Shown here: positions 25,731 through 34,594 of the stretch, one piece after another
Position numbering within the stretch: position 1 is the stretch's first letter
Layout of the letters: every line of letters starts with the position of its first letter
Source of the DNA: Faecalicatena fissicatena
GTDB taxonomy: Bacteria > Bacillota > Clostridia > Lachnospirales > Lachnospiraceae
Reading direction: 5' to 3'
Assembly: GCA_001028025.1 (NCBI GenBank)
Contig: LDAQ01000100.1
Coordinates: 35,511-99,510, forward strand
Length of the DNA: 64,000 nt
The notes under the pieces: generated by a model
Told to the model about the DNA's origin: nothing
Seen by the model: only the letters and a program-made list of their open reading frames with translations
Databases searched by the model: none
Program-made: the position numbers and the translations under genes

Positions 25731-26684
25731 ATGGAAAAGAAACCACAGACATCGAATAAGCTGCAGAATCCGGCGGTGATCTGCCTGCTGGCATTAATCT
25801 GCTGTGCACTTTGGGGGAGCGCATTTCCCTGTATTAAAGTTGGATATGAGTGGTTTGGAATTGAAGGAACCGGGAGTCAGATCTTATTTGCTGGCTACCG
25901 GTTCTTCCTTTCTGGCGTGCTCACTTTTATGATCGGATGTATCCTGGAAAAACGGGTTCTGACGATGAAGAGATCTTCGTTTCCCTGTATTCTGCGCCAG
26001 GGAATCCTGCAGACTACAGTACAGTATTTCTTCTTTTATGTTGGCCTTTCAAATACAACAGGCACAAAGGGATCCATAATCAATGCATCCAACGCTTTTG
26101 TCTCAATCGTGGCGGCTCATTTCATACTGAAAGATGAAAAAATGACATGGAAAAAGGGCGCCGGCTGCGCTCTCGGCCTCGCCGGGGTTATTGTGATTAA
26201 CCTGGCCCCTGGCGCCTGGGGGACCGGTTTTTCCCTGATGGGGGAGGGGATGGTGTTTATTTGTACTGTTGCCTATGGAATCAGTACAGTCATCCTTAAA
26301 ACAATTTCAGACAGAGAAAGCCCAATGACAATTACGGCTTATCAGACCTTGTTCGGGAGTGTGATCCTGGTTGCAATCGGCCTTGTTCTGGGTGGGCATG
26401 TGCAGGGATTCACGGTGAAGTCCACTGTCCTGCTGATATATATGGCGCTGATTACGACGATTGCCTTCAGCCTCTGGACCCTGCTGCTCAAGTATAATCC
26501 GGTGGGAAAGGTAGCTATATACGGTTTTACGATCCCTGTATTTGGTGTAGCGCTGTCGGGTATCTTCCTTGGGGAAAAGATTGTTACGGCAAAGAACCTG
26601 TCAGCGCTGATACTGGTGTCCATCGGAATTATAATTGTGAACAGCGGCAAAATTAATCGTAATACAACGTCCGGCTCCCGCTGA
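25731..26684 (+). CDS. EamA/DMT family transporter
   Basis: A 317-residue membrane protein with about ten helices in two EamA repeats. The N-terminal helix has LLALICCALWGSAFPCIKVG, a typical DMT opening with the conserved WGSAFP motif. The second repeat starts near GEGMVFICTVAYGISTVILK. The substrate is unknown. The last 32 bases overlap the convergent GntR gene. The overlap and closeness suggest the GntR protein may regulate it, though no operator is visible at the plus-strand promoter side. Confidence 0.88.
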   Translation: MEKKPQTSNKLQNPAVICLLALICCALWGSAFPCIKVGYEWFGIEGTGSQILFAGYRFFLSGVLTFMIGCILEKRVLTMKRSSFPCILRQGILQTTVQYFFFYVGLSNTTGTKGSIINASNAFVSIVAAHFILKDEKMTWKKGAGCALGLAGVIVINLAPGAWGTGFSLMGEGMVFICTVAYGISTVILKTISDRESPMTITAYQTLFGSVILVAIGLVLGGHVQGFTVKSTVLLIYMALITTIAFSLWTLLLKYNPVGKVAIYGFTIPVFGVALSGIFLGEKIVTAKNLSALILVSIGIIIVNSGKINRNTTSGSR

Positions 26685-27360
26685 TGCTCTCCCTGACGGA
26701 GTTTTGAATCCAGTCGATGGCCCCCTGGGTGTCTCTGTCACGGATAAAGGTCCAGAGCGTGTAATTGTTTTCATAAAGGGCAGGAATGCCGTATAGTGTA
26801 CAAAAGCGTTCCCAGAGAGTGAAAACCGGTGTGCGGAAAGACTGGAAAATGAGCGGAATCAGTGTGTTGTGGGAAAGCAGGGCAAATTCATGCTGAAATT
26901 CAAACGCAGCCTGTGAGGCATCGGTTATGGACTGTGCATTGCGGATCTGTTCTATTTTATCTTTGAGCAGCTGTATCTCTTCTTCGGAAATCCTGTCGAT
27001 GCACAGCTGGGCTGCGAGCGTATCCAGGGCGATCCGCACCTCGAGGATTGAACGGATTTCTTCATTGCGTATTTTTCCCCCGTTGTATTTCATGATAGAA
27101 AGAAGTGTATCCAAAGTGCCTTTACGGCGGTAGTCCGCCACGAAGGTACCCACTCTTGGCTTAACATTCAGAAAACCTTTTCTCTCCAGTTCACCGAGCC
27201 CACTGTTTACCACGGCGCGGCTTACCTGCATCATCTCTGCCAGCTGGCGTTCCGGCGGGAGCTTTTCTCCGATTTTTAATTTCCCTGACAAAATAAGATG
27301 TTCCAGCTGCTCCACAAAAAGATCGCGGAGAGACGGGGAACTGATTTTCTGAAATTCCAT
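26653..27360 (-). CDS. GntR family regulator with FadR-type C-terminal domain
   Basis: A 235-residue repressor-type protein. The winged helix reads LKIGEKLPPERQLAEMMQVS followed by RAVVNSGLGELERKGFLNVK (residues about 20-80). A helical FCD domain with SQAAFEFQHEFALLSHN supplies ligand-binding residues. The promoter and a 7-bp-arm inverted repeat sit upstream of the start, consistent with autoregulation. It is convergent with the EamA gene at 25731. The inducer cannot be predicted. Confidence 0.88.
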   Translation of the reverse strand: MEFQKISSPSLRDLFVEQLEHLILSGKLKIGEKLPPERQLAEMMQVSRAVVNSGLGELERKGFLNVKPRVGTFVADYRRKGTLDTLLSIMKYNGGKIRNEEIRSILEVRIALDTLAAQLCIDRISEEEIQLLKDKIEQIRNAQSITDASQAAFEFQHEFALLSHNTLIPLIFQSFRTPVFTLWERFCTLYGIPALYENNYTLWTFIRDRDTQGAIDWIQNSVRESISGSRTLYYD

Positions 27361-27382
27361 ATATTTTCCTCCAAATCTGCTT

Positions 27383-27448
27383 CTGGTATAGTCAGATACC
27401 AGTTTCTTGTATACTGCATATTATAGTATAAAATGAAAGCAAAAACAA
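27383..27448 (-). promoter_or_regulatory. Promoter and candidate operator of the GntR gene
   Basis: Minus strand: -35 TTGTTT (27448-27443), 17-bp spacer, -10 TATAAT (27425-27420). Downstream lies CTGGTAT-N6-ATACCAG (27383-27389 and 27396-27402), a perfect 7-bp inverted repeat of FadR-operator style between the start site and the gene. Confidence 0.7.
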
Positions 27449-27560
27449 GAAAAGGGTCGGTGGCCTGACCGGGGATACTAAAACTGCACCTTGCCAAAAG
27501 CCAGTTCATACCGTAAAATAGTGAGCAGTAAATATGACAAAATGGAGGCGCTAGCCGTTT

Positions 27561-28412
27561 ATGAAGATGGTTCGGTCAGAAAAACTGATTTATGAATATG
27601 AAAAGCGGGATGAAGAGGGCAATGTAATCGGAATGAACCGCGCGGTTGACGGCGTGGACATTGACATAGCCCAGGGAGATTTTGTTGCCATCCTGGGGCA
27701 CAATGGTTCGGGAAAGTCAACGCTGGCGAAGCACATGAATGCGATTCTGGTTCCCACAGGCGGGACCATGTGGGTGGATGGCAGGGACACAAAGGATCCG
27801 ATGGAACTGTGGAACGTCAGGCAGTCGGCGGGAATGGTGTTCCAGAATCCGGATAATCAGATCATCGGCACCGTAGTAGAAGAGGACGTGGGATTCGGCC
27901 CTGAGAACCTGGGCGTGCCGACCGATGAGATATGGAAAAGGGTGGAGGACAGTCTGAAGGCGGTCGGGATGCTGGAATACAGGAACAATTCTCCGAACAA
28001 GCTGTCCGGCGGACAGAAACAGCGCGTTGCAATTGCGGGCGTGATTGCCATGGAACCAAAGTGCATTGTACTGGATGAGCCTACAGCGATGCTGGACCCA
28101 AATGGAAGAAAAGAAGTGATCCGGACGGTACAGGAGCTGCGCAGAAAGAAAAAAGTGACCGTGATCCTGATTACTCATTATATGGAAGAAGTCATTGATG
28201 CGGATCAGGCGTATGTGATGGACAGCGGACACGTTGTAATGCACGGGACACCCCGTGAGATATTCAGCCGGGTGGACGAACTGAAAAAATACAGGCTGGA
28301 TGTGCCGCAGGTAACGATGCTGGCGGAGACGCTCAGAAAGAAGGGCTTGAAGATTCCTTCCGGAATATTACGGACAGAGGAGCTGGTGGAAGCATTATGT
28401 CAATCAAATTAG
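27561..28412 (+). CDS. ecfA1: Energy-coupling factor transporter ATP-binding protein EcfA1
   Basis: A 283-residue ATPase of the general (group II) ECF module for vitamin uptake. Walker A is GHNGSGKST, the signature LSGGQKQRVAIAGV, and Walker B CIVLDEPTAMLDP. It begins with the extra N-terminal EYEKRDEEGN segment common in EcfA1. ATG 27561 is preceded by a GGAGG at a slightly long distance. It overlaps ecfA2 by 16 bases. In many clostridia this gene follows rplQ; here it follows a regulator gene. Confidence 0.95.
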   Translation: MKMVRSEKLIYEYEKRDEEGNVIGMNRAVDGVDIDIAQGDFVAILGHNGSGKSTLAKHMNAILVPTGGTMWVDGRDTKDPMELWNVRQSAGMVFQNPDNQIIGTVVEEDVGFGPENLGVPTDEIWKRVEDSLKAVGMLEYRNNSPNKLSGGQKQRVAIAGVIAMEPKCIVLDEPTAMLDPNGRKEVIRTVQELRRKKKVTVILITHYMEEVIDADQAYVMDSGHVVMHGTPREIFSRVDELKKYRLDVPQVTMLAETLRKKGLKIPSGILRTEELVEALCQSN

Positions 28413-29245
28413 AACATATCAACTACGTATACAGCCCGGGAACGGCATACGAAAAGCAGGCGCTTAAAGAGATCAGCCTGGAGATACAGCAGGGGGAATT
28501 TGTGGGGATCATTGGACACACCGGATCCGGCAAATCTACGCTGATCCAGCATTTCAACGGCCTGATAAAGGCCACCAGCGGAGCGCTGTATTATGACGGG
28601 AAAAATATATATGATGAAGGATACAATATGAAGGAACTGCGGAACCAGGTAGGATTGGTATTCCAGTATCCGGAACATCAGCTTTTTGAAGTGGACGTTC
28701 TGAGCGATGTATGTTTTGGGCCTAAGAATCAGGGGCTTTCCAAAGAAGAATGTGAAGAACGCGCAAAAGAAGCTCTTGGGCTGGTTGGTTTACCTGAAAA
28801 ATATTATCATCAGTCACCGTTTGAACTGTCCGGGGGACAGAAACGCCGCGCTGCCATAGCGGGCGTGCTGGCAATGAGGCCAGGCGTTCTTGTGCTGGAC
28901 GAGCCCACGGCTGGCCTGGACCCGAAAGGGCGGGACGATATCCTGGATCAGATAGAATATCTTCATAAGAATACGAATATGACCGTAATACTTGTATCCC
29001 ACAGCATGGAAGATATCGCCAGATATGTAAGCAGGATTATTGTGATGAACCAGGGAGAGAAAATGTTTGACGGGAAGCCGAAAGAAGTATTTGCCCATTA
29101 CAGAGAACTGGAAGAAGTGGGACTTGCGGCTCCACAGGTGACCTATATCATGCATGCCCTGAAGGCAAAAGGCATGGATGTGCTTACGGATGCAACAACG
29201 GTAGAAGAAGCAGCGGAAGAGATAATGAGGAGTTTCCATGATTAG
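28397..29245 (+). CDS. ecfA2: Energy-coupling factor transporter ATP-binding protein EcfA2
   Basis: A 282-residue partner ATPase. Walker A is GHTGSGKST, the Q-loop segment VFQYPEHQLFEVDV is typical of EcfA2, the signature is LSGGQKRRAAIAGV and Walker B VLVLDEPTAGLDP. It forms a heterodimer with EcfA1 that drives substrate-binding S components encoded elsewhere. It overlaps ecfT by 8 bases. Confidence 0.95.
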   Translation: MSIKLEHINYVYSPGTAYEKQALKEISLEIQQGEFVGIIGHTGSGKSTLIQHFNGLIKATSGALYYDGKNIYDEGYNMKELRNQVGLVFQYPEHQLFEVDVLSDVCFGPKNQGLSKEECEERAKEALGLVGLPEKYYHQSPFELSGGQKRRAAIAGVLAMRPGVLVLDEPTAGLDPKGRDDILDQIEYLHKNTNMTVILVSHSMEDIARYVSRIIVMNQGEKMFDGKPKEVFAHYRELEEVGLAAPQVTYIMHALKAKGMDVLTDATTVEEAAEEIMRSFHD

Positions 29246-30062
29246 AGATATTACAATCGGACAATATTATCCGGCTAAAAGTGTAATCCACAGATTAGAT
29301 CCGAGGGTGAAAATTGTATGCACTCTATTATTTCTGATCTCTCTGTTTATACAGAAAAGTATCCTGGGCTATTTGGTTGCTACGATTTTTTTAGGAGCGG
29401 TTATTTATATGAGCAGGGTGCCGCTGAAGTTTATCCTGAAGGGGCTGAAGCCCGTGATTGTGCTGCTTCTGATCACGGTATTGTTTAATCTGTTTTTGAC
29501 AAGGGGAGGCGCGGAACTGGTAAATTTCTGGATATTCCATATTACGGAAAAAGGACTTGAGACGTCCGTATACACGGGGATTCGCCTGATTTATCTGATT
29601 ATGGGGTCATCTATCATGACGTTTACCACCACCCCCAATTCTCTGACCGATGGGATTGAAAAGCTGCTGCATCCCCTGAATAAAATCAAGGTGCCGGTTC
29701 ACGAGGTGGCAATGATGATGTCTATTGCACTGCGTTTTATTCCCATACTGCTGGAGGAGACGGATAAGATTATGAAAGCCCAGATCGCCAGAGGGGCAGA
29801 TCTGGACAGCGGAAACATGATTCAGAAGGCTAAGGCTATGATTCCTATCCTGGTCCCTCTGTTTGTATCTGCCTTCAGACGGGCCAACGATCTGGCCATG
29901 GCGATGGAAGCCAGGTGCTACCATGGAGGAGAAGGTCGGACAAAGATGAAGCCTCTGGTGTATAGAGGGAGAGACCGTGCGGCGTATGCCTTGACAGTTC
30001 TATACATGATATTGATATTTGTTGTGGGGCGTTATGTGCCATTTCACATATGGATTTTTTGA
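29238..30062 (+). CDS. ecfT: Energy-coupling factor transporter transmembrane protein EcfT
   Basis: A 274-residue membrane protein with four to five N-terminal helices and the coupling motifs near the C-terminal half: AQIARGADLDSGN and MAMEARCYHGGEGRTK, the paired Ala-Arg-Gly/Cys motifs that dock on the ATPases. The N-terminus IGQYYPAKSVIHRLDPRVKI is the typical EcfT opening. It completes the general ECF module and is followed 9 bases later by truA. Confidence 0.95.
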   Translation: MIRDITIGQYYPAKSVIHRLDPRVKIVCTLLFLISLFIQKSILGYLVATIFLGAVIYMSRVPLKFILKGLKPVIVLLLITVLFNLFLTRGGAELVNFWIFHITEKGLETSVYTGIRLIYLIMGSSIMTFTTTPNSLTDGIEKLLHPLNKIKVPVHEVAMMMSIALRFIPILLEETDKIMKAQIARGADLDSGNMIQKAKAMIPILVPLFVSAFRRANDLAMAMEARCYHGGEGRTKMKPLVYRGRDRAAYALTVLYMILIFVVGRYVPFHIWIF

Positions 30063-30071
30063 CGAGGGATT

Positions 30072-30863
30072 ATGAAACGGATAAAACTGACGGTTGCCTA
30101 TGACGGCACAAATTACTGCGGCTGGCAGATTCAGCCGAATGGAATCACAATAGAAGAGATATTGAATAAAAAATTGTCCCGGCTGACCGGCGAGGAGATC
30201 CGGGTAATCGGTGCCAGCCGAACCGACTCGGGGGTGCATGCGCTGGGAAATGTTGCTGTATTTGACACAGAAACTACGATCCCGCCTGACCGCCTGGCTT
30301 ATGCGTTGAATCAGCGCATGCCGGAGGATATCGTGATCGTGAAATCCGAAGAAGTACCTGCAGACTGGCATCCAAGGTACTGCGATACGGTAAAGACTTA
30401 TGAATATCTTATACTCAATGCGAAAATACCGGATCCTACCAGAAGACTGACAACATATTTTGTGTCTTATGACCTGGATCTGCAAAAAATGCGCAGAGCT
30501 GCGGGCTATCTGTCCGGTGAACACGACTTTGCCAGCTTCTGCAATGTCAGAACCAATGTGGAAGACACGGTACGCACCATATATGAACTGGATATTCTGG
30601 AAAACGGAGAGGAAATTACGATACGGATCCGTGGAAATGGTTTTCTTTATAATATGGTGAGAATTATTGTAGGTACGCTTCTCCGGGTGGGACGCGGATT
30701 CTACACGCCGGAGCAGGTGAAAGACATCCTGGAGGCAAAGGACCGGCAGGCGGCCGGAGTCACGGCTCCGCCTCACGGACTCAGGCTGATTGGGATCGAG
30801 TATCCCAAAATGGTGGTCTCTGAGAGTGGTGCGGTGTGCAGATCTGCATCTGATGACAAATAA
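30072..30863 (+). CDS. truA: tRNA pseudouridine(38-40) synthase
   Basis: A 263-residue enzyme modifying uridines 38-40 of the tRNA anticodon arm. The catalytic aspartate lies in GASRTDSGVHALG near residue 52. FHPRYCDTVKTY-type and GNGFLYNMVRIIVGTLL segments are conserved. It sits in the common clostridial order after ecfT. The usual next genes rplM and rpsI are found instead about 20 kb downstream. A bidirectional terminator follows its stop. Confidence 0.96.
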   Translation: MKRIKLTVAYDGTNYCGWQIQPNGITIEEILNKKLSRLTGEEIRVIGASRTDSGVHALGNVAVFDTETTIPPDRLAYALNQRMPEDIVIVKSEEVPADWHPRYCDTVKTYEYLILNAKIPDPTRRLTTYFVSYDLDLQKMRRAAGYLSGEHDFASFCNVRTNVEDTVRTIYELDILENGEEITIRIRGNGFLYNMVRIIVGTLLRVGRGFYTPEQVKDILEAKDRQAAGVTAPPHGLRLIGIEYPKMVVSESGAVCRSASDDK

Positions 30864-30865
30864 AT

Positions 30866-30908
30866 ATGGCGGTGTTCCATAATTACGGGTTGTATGGAAC
30901 ACCGCCAT
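30866..30908. terminator. Bidirectional terminator between truA and the RpiR gene
   Basis: ATGGCGGTGTTCCAT (30866-30880) and ATGGAACACCGCCAT (30894-30908) form a perfect 15-bp stem with a 13-base loop; short T-runs flank each end for the two convergent genes. Confidence 0.8.
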
Positions 30909-30915
30909 TTTGCAT

Positions 30916-31773
30916 CTACATCATCTTTTCTGTAATAATCTGAGAAGTCTTTTTCTTGTTTTCCAATGCTTTGTCTCCCAGTTTTTTATAAACTTCAGCA
31001 TACACGATGTCGATCAGAAAGAGCTGGGATGTCTTTGCCGCAATCGAACCGCCTTCCATTGGCCCTTCATTGGCCCCGCAGAGCAGAAGGATATTGGAGT
31101 ACTGAGCCGCGGGTGTCTTGAGAAACATCGTGATAAATACCACAGAAGCCTTTGTGCTGTGGCAGATCCTTGCGATCTCGATACAATCCTTAGTGATACC
31201 GGAATTGCAGAATATGACGGCCAGATCTCCTTCTCCGAGCAGGGCGGCCTGCGTCAGCTGCATGTGAGCATCCGAATTATAAATAACATTGGGCAGTATC
31301 TTCATAAACTTGTTGCGGGCTTCGCTGGCGCTTGTTCCGGATCCGCCGAATCCAAACATGTTGATGCTTCTGGCAGACAGTATCAGATCCACAACTTTGG
31401 GAATGGCGTTGAAATTCAGAGTCTCAAATGCCTGGTTCAGGGCCATATTGTATGCCTGCAGGACTTTGGTGGCGGTATCCTTGCAGTTGTCGGTGTCCGC
31501 TACATCGATCAGCTCTTTCTTGGCGAGGGATTCGGGAGTGGAGGTGCTGAGCGCCAGGGAGAGTTTGAAATCCTGATACCCTTTTAATGACAGTGTGCGG
31601 CAGAAACGGAATACGCTTGTCTCTCCGACGTCACAGAGCTTTGAAAGGTCCGTGATGGTTGAGCTTAAAGCAGTCTGGGGTGAAGAAAGAACAAAGTCAG
31701 CAACTTTCTTTTCCGCCTTAGTCATTTTGGAATATCTGCTAGTGATTTCGGTCATAAGATTCGTGGTAGCCAT
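30916..31773 (-). CDS. RpiR/MurR family regulator with SIS domain
   Basis: A 285-residue regulator. The N-terminal HTH_6 domain reads MTKAEKKVADFVLSSPQTAL and then LCDVGETSVFRFCRTLSLKG. Residues about 125-260 form a phosphosugar-binding SIS domain (INMFGFGGSGTSASEARNKF, FCNSGITKDCIEIA). Such regulators sense amino-sugar phosphates. It is divergent from the ABC importer and nan genes, which it most likely controls. GTG/ATG choice: ATG 31773 has GGGAGG upstream; an upstream in-frame start would run into the tandem 65-bp repeats. Its 5' leader contains those two repeats. Confidence 0.88.
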   Translation of the reverse strand: MATTNLMTEITSRYSKMTKAEKKVADFVLSSPQTALSSTITDLSKLCDVGETSVFRFCRTLSLKGYQDFKLSLALSTSTPESLAKKELIDVADTDNCKDTATKVLQAYNMALNQAFETLNFNAIPKVVDLILSARSINMFGFGGSGTSASEARNKFMKILPNVIYNSDAHMQLTQAALLGEGDLAVIFCNSGITKDCIEIARICHSTKASVVFITMFLKTPAAQYSNILLLCGANEGPMEGGSIAAKTSQLFLIDIVYAEVYKKLGDKALENKKKTSQIITEKMM

Positions 31774-31796
31774 ATTGATACCTCCCTCATAGTAAT

Positions 31797-31861
31797 ACCC
31801 AAGGGCATCCCGTAACACAGGCCCTTTGGGCGGATCTGCAGCAATACTGCAGATTAATGTA
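31797..31861. repeat. 65-bp dispersed repeat, copy 1
   Basis: Starts ACCCAAGGGCATCCCGTAA, contains GCCCTTTGGGC and a TCTGCAG...CTGCAGA stem, and ends AATGTA. It is directly followed by copy 2 with 66-bp period. It lies in the leader of the minus-strand RpiR gene. Confidence 0.7.
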
Positions 31862-31862
31862 C

Positions 31863-31927
31863 ACCCAGGGGCATCCCGTAATGCGTGCCCTGCGGGCGGG
31901 TCTGCGGCCAGGCCGCAAAAATATGTA
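31863..31927. repeat. 65-bp dispersed repeat, copy 2
   Basis: Starts ACCCAGGGGCATCCCGTAA, contains GCCCTGCGGGC and GCGGCC..GGCCGC stems, and ends TATGTA. Same length and layout as copy 1. The rest of the 31774-32275 gap is AT-rich sequence with the promoter of the ABC operon. Confidence 0.7.
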
Positions 31928-32132
31928 TAATAATATTCTACAGTAAAAATTTTTTCCTGTCAATCGTCAAGAGGAGTGTTAAATTGGTTATGATAAAATA
32001 AAAAAATGCGTTATTTTTGAATAAAAAAGAAAAAATTTTTATTTTATTTTTAAAGTTATATATCAGTTAAAAACGTAAGCACTTGGTTAAAAGAAACAAA
32101 AAACAAGCCGAAAAACTGGTTATTATGTACGG

Positions 32133-32161
32133 TTGACAATGAGAAATGGGAATGATAAAAT
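32133..32161 (+). promoter_or_regulatory. Promoter of the amino-sugar ABC/nan operon
   Basis: -35 TTGACA (32133-32138), 17-bp spacer, -10 TAAAAT (32156-32161), about 115 bases before the binding-protein gene. Strong AT-rich DNA lies upstream, which could help as an UP element. Confidence 0.7.
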
Positions 32162-32275
32162 TATTTCAACAAGCAAATTAAATATCGCAGATTTGAAAAA
32201 AATAGTTCATAAAAAATAAAATAAAAAAATTTCTTTCAAAAATATCTGCGGTACAAAGGGTGAAGGAGGAGAAAT

Positions 32276-33589
32276 ATGAAAAAGAAGATTGTGGGTATCT
32301 TATTGTGTACGGCAATGGTAGCAGGGTTGCTGGCAGGCTGCGGAGGCGGAAAGGAAAAAGAAGACACTTCCAAAGCAAAGAGCGACAGCGGCAAACCATA
32401 CGCAGGAGAAAAGCTGACGGTTCTGTATATGTCAAGCGTATATGCCGATGCTGCCAAATCTATTGTAGACGAATTCGAGGAGCAGACAGGTGCGACGGTG
32501 GAAGTGGTGGATTTCCCGTATACGACGCTTCATGAAAAGGCGCTTCTGGATTTGACCAGCGGAACAGGTTCCTATGATGTAATCGATGTTGCCAGCCAGT
32601 GGGACGGCGAATTTGCACCATATATGACACCGCTTACCGATTTTATTGAAAAAGATAACTATGATATGGATGAGTTTATCGAAAAGGTTCTGGAGAACTC
32701 CGGTACATGGCAGGGAACCGTTACGGGTATTCCTAATGCCAGTACGCCGCAGCTTTTTGCATACAGAACCGATCTGATGCCGGATGGTATTCCGGATACA
32801 TGGGAGAAGTACCGGGAAGCAGTCAAAGCACAGACAAAGCCGGATGAAGGTGTTTACGGTTTGTCCGTGTCAGCCACGACCGGACAGCTGGGCGGTGTTT
32901 TTGATTATATACTGTGGTCTATGGGAGGTTCCTGGGCCGATGAAGACTGGAACGTAACCATCGACTCACCGGAGACAAGAGAGGCGCTGGAACATCTGAA
33001 AGAGATTCAGGACTATGCGGATCCGGCTATTTTATCCTGGGGTACAGAAGAGTCTATCAAGGCATTTCTGGACGGCAAGGCTGCAGTGTGCGAGACATGG
33101 CCGACACTGGGTCTGGTACAGGCGGCAGACGATGAGTCACAGTCCAAAGTAGTCGGAAAATGGGCACTTGGAACTATCCCATATGACAAGACGGGCACCA
33201 CACTGCTGAGTGCATGGGATATGTCGATTCCTGCAAGCTCCAAGAATCAGGAACTTGCCTGGGAGTGGATCAAGATGTATACAAGCGCAGAAAAGCAGAA
33301 CCAGTTCTACGAAGAATATGGTATTCTCTCACCGAGAAAAGCATTCTGGGAGCAGGATGGAATCAAGGGTACATATATGGACACTGTAAGAGAAGCTCTG
33401 GACACAGCAAATCTGTGGTGGAGAATTCCTGCGTCAACAGAAGTAGACACAATGCTCAACACTGTTGTAAGCGAATATATGTCCGGTCAGACAGATCTGG
33501 AAACTGCTGTCGGCAAGATGAAAAAAGGCATAGAAGATGCGCTGAAGAATGCACCGCCTGAAGAAGGTACAAAGAACTATAATCTGTAA
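32276..33589 (+). CDS. CUT1-type ABC substrate-binding lipoprotein, probably for sialic acid or ManNAc-type sugar
   Basis: A 437-residue lipoprotein. Signal MKKKIVGILLCTAMVAGLLA ends at the lipobox AGC (Cys22). The mature part is a family-1 binding protein with GVYGLSVSATTGQLGGVFDY and a C-terminal PASTEVDTMLNTV segment. It is the first gene of an operon with two permeases, an SGNH esterase, nanE and a nanK-like kinase, so an N-acetylmannosamine or sialic-acid-type ligand is likely. This is inference from context. AAGGAGGAG precedes the start. Confidence 0.88.
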   Translation: MKKKIVGILLCTAMVAGLLAGCGGGKEKEDTSKAKSDSGKPYAGEKLTVLYMSSVYADAAKSIVDEFEEQTGATVEVVDFPYTTLHEKALLDLTSGTGSYDVIDVASQWDGEFAPYMTPLTDFIEKDNYDMDEFIEKVLENSGTWQGTVTGIPNASTPQLFAYRTDLMPDGIPDTWEKYREAVKAQTKPDEGVYGLSVSATTGQLGGVFDYILWSMGGSWADEDWNVTIDSPETREALEHLKEIQDYADPAILSWGTEESIKAFLDGKAAVCETWPTLGLVQAADDESQSKVVGKWALGTIPYDKTGTTLLSAWDMSIPASSKNQELAWEWIKMYTSAEKQNQFYEEYGILSPRKAFWEQDGIKGTYMDTVREALDTANLWWRIPASTEVDTMLNTVVSEYMSGQTDLETAVGKMKKGIEDALKNAPPEEGTKNYNL

Positions 33590-33610
33590 TTGTAAGAAAA
33601 TTGCGGAATT

Positions 33611-33648
33611 GATTACCTGCGGAGTCAAACCTGCAGGTAATCTTCTTT
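33611..33648 (+). terminator. Hairpin between binding-protein and permease genes
   Basis: GATTACCTGC (33611-33620) pairs with GCAGGTAATC (33633-33642), followed by TTCTTTC. Hairpins at this place usually stabilise the upstream mRNA or cause partial termination, making more binding protein than permease. Confidence 0.6.
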
Positions 33649-33670
33649 CAAGAAAGGACTGAAATCAAGC

Positions 33671-34594
33671 ATGGCTAAGATGAAAAGAACGAAAAGTGCG
33701 GCTCCTGTGATAAGGAAAAGCAGAGGCGATAAGTTTGCATCATGGATGTTCCTGGTTCCCACCATGATATTCCTGGGAATTACAGCGCTCCTTCCACTGT
33801 TGTATTCCCTGTATCTGAGTTTCTTTAAATTAAAATTAAACCTTCCGAATGCAACGCCGGAGTTTATCGGGCTTGGCAACTATATCAAGATGTTCAGCGA
33901 TCCGACATTGCTGACAAGTACAGGAAATACACTGCTTTTTGCGGTTGTATCTGTGGCTCTGGAGGTGGTGATCGGTCTGTTTCTGGCCATGGCACTCTGC
34001 TCAGATAAGATGTGGGCGAGAATCTGTACATCTATCTTCCTGATCCCTATGATTATGGCTCCCGTGGCCGTTGGTACACTGTGGCGCATGATGCTGGATT
34101 CCTCCACGGGAATTATCAACTACTTCCTGAGTTTCTTTGGGATACCCAGCATCACCTGGCTCAGTAGTCCGAATACAGCCATGATCTCCGTAATTCTGGT
34201 CAATGTCTGGCAGCTGGTGCCCTGGGTAACGATCATCTGCGCGGCCGGACTGAAAGCTTTGCCGGCAGACTGCCTGGAGGCGGCTACTGTGGACGGAGCG
34301 TCAAATGGACAGATATTCAGAAAGATTGTTCTGCCTATGATGAGCCCTGTACTGACCGTTGTTGTAATGCTCAGATTTGTAGACGCATTCAAAGTGTTTG
34401 ATACCGTCTACGTCATGACAAACGGAGGTCCCGGCAGCGCGACAGAGATGCTGCCGAACTACATATACAAACAGGGACTCAAATTCTTTGATGCAGGATA
34501 TTCCGCATCTCTGGCTATCATTTTTGTAGTTGTGATGACAGTGGTTACCATGGGATTCCTGAGACTGAGAGACAGAATGGAGGAGAATTTGTGA
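33671..34594 (+). CDS. CUT1 ABC transporter permease, first subunit
   Basis: A 307-residue permease with a long basic N-terminal tail (MAKMKRTKSAAPVIRKSRGD) and six predicted helices. The EAA loop is CLEAATVDGASNGQIFRKIV near residue 205. It resembles MalF/UgpA-type permeases. The stop overlaps the start of the next permease as TGATG. It works with the lipoprotein upstream and presumably the MsmX ATPase. Confidence 0.92.
   Translation: MAKMKRTKSAAPVIRKSRGDKFASWMFLVPTMIFLGITALLPLLYSLYLSFFKLKLNLPNATPEFIGLGNYIKMFSDPTLLTSTGNTLLFAVVSVALEVVIGLFLAMALCSDKMWARICTSIFLIPMIMAPVAVGTLWRMMLDSSTGIINYFLSFFGIPSITWLSSPNTAMISVILVNVWQLVPWVTIICAAGLKALPADCLEAATVDGASNGQIFRKIVLPMMSPVLTVVVMLRFVDAFKVFDTVYVMTNGGPGSATEMLPNYIYKQGLKFFDAGYSASLAIIFVVVMTVVTMGFLRLRDRMEENL

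Noticed and set aside
30000..30908. Long minus-strand open frame opposite truA
   Set aside because: It is the antisense shadow of a well-conserved truA and ecfT end, without its own signals.
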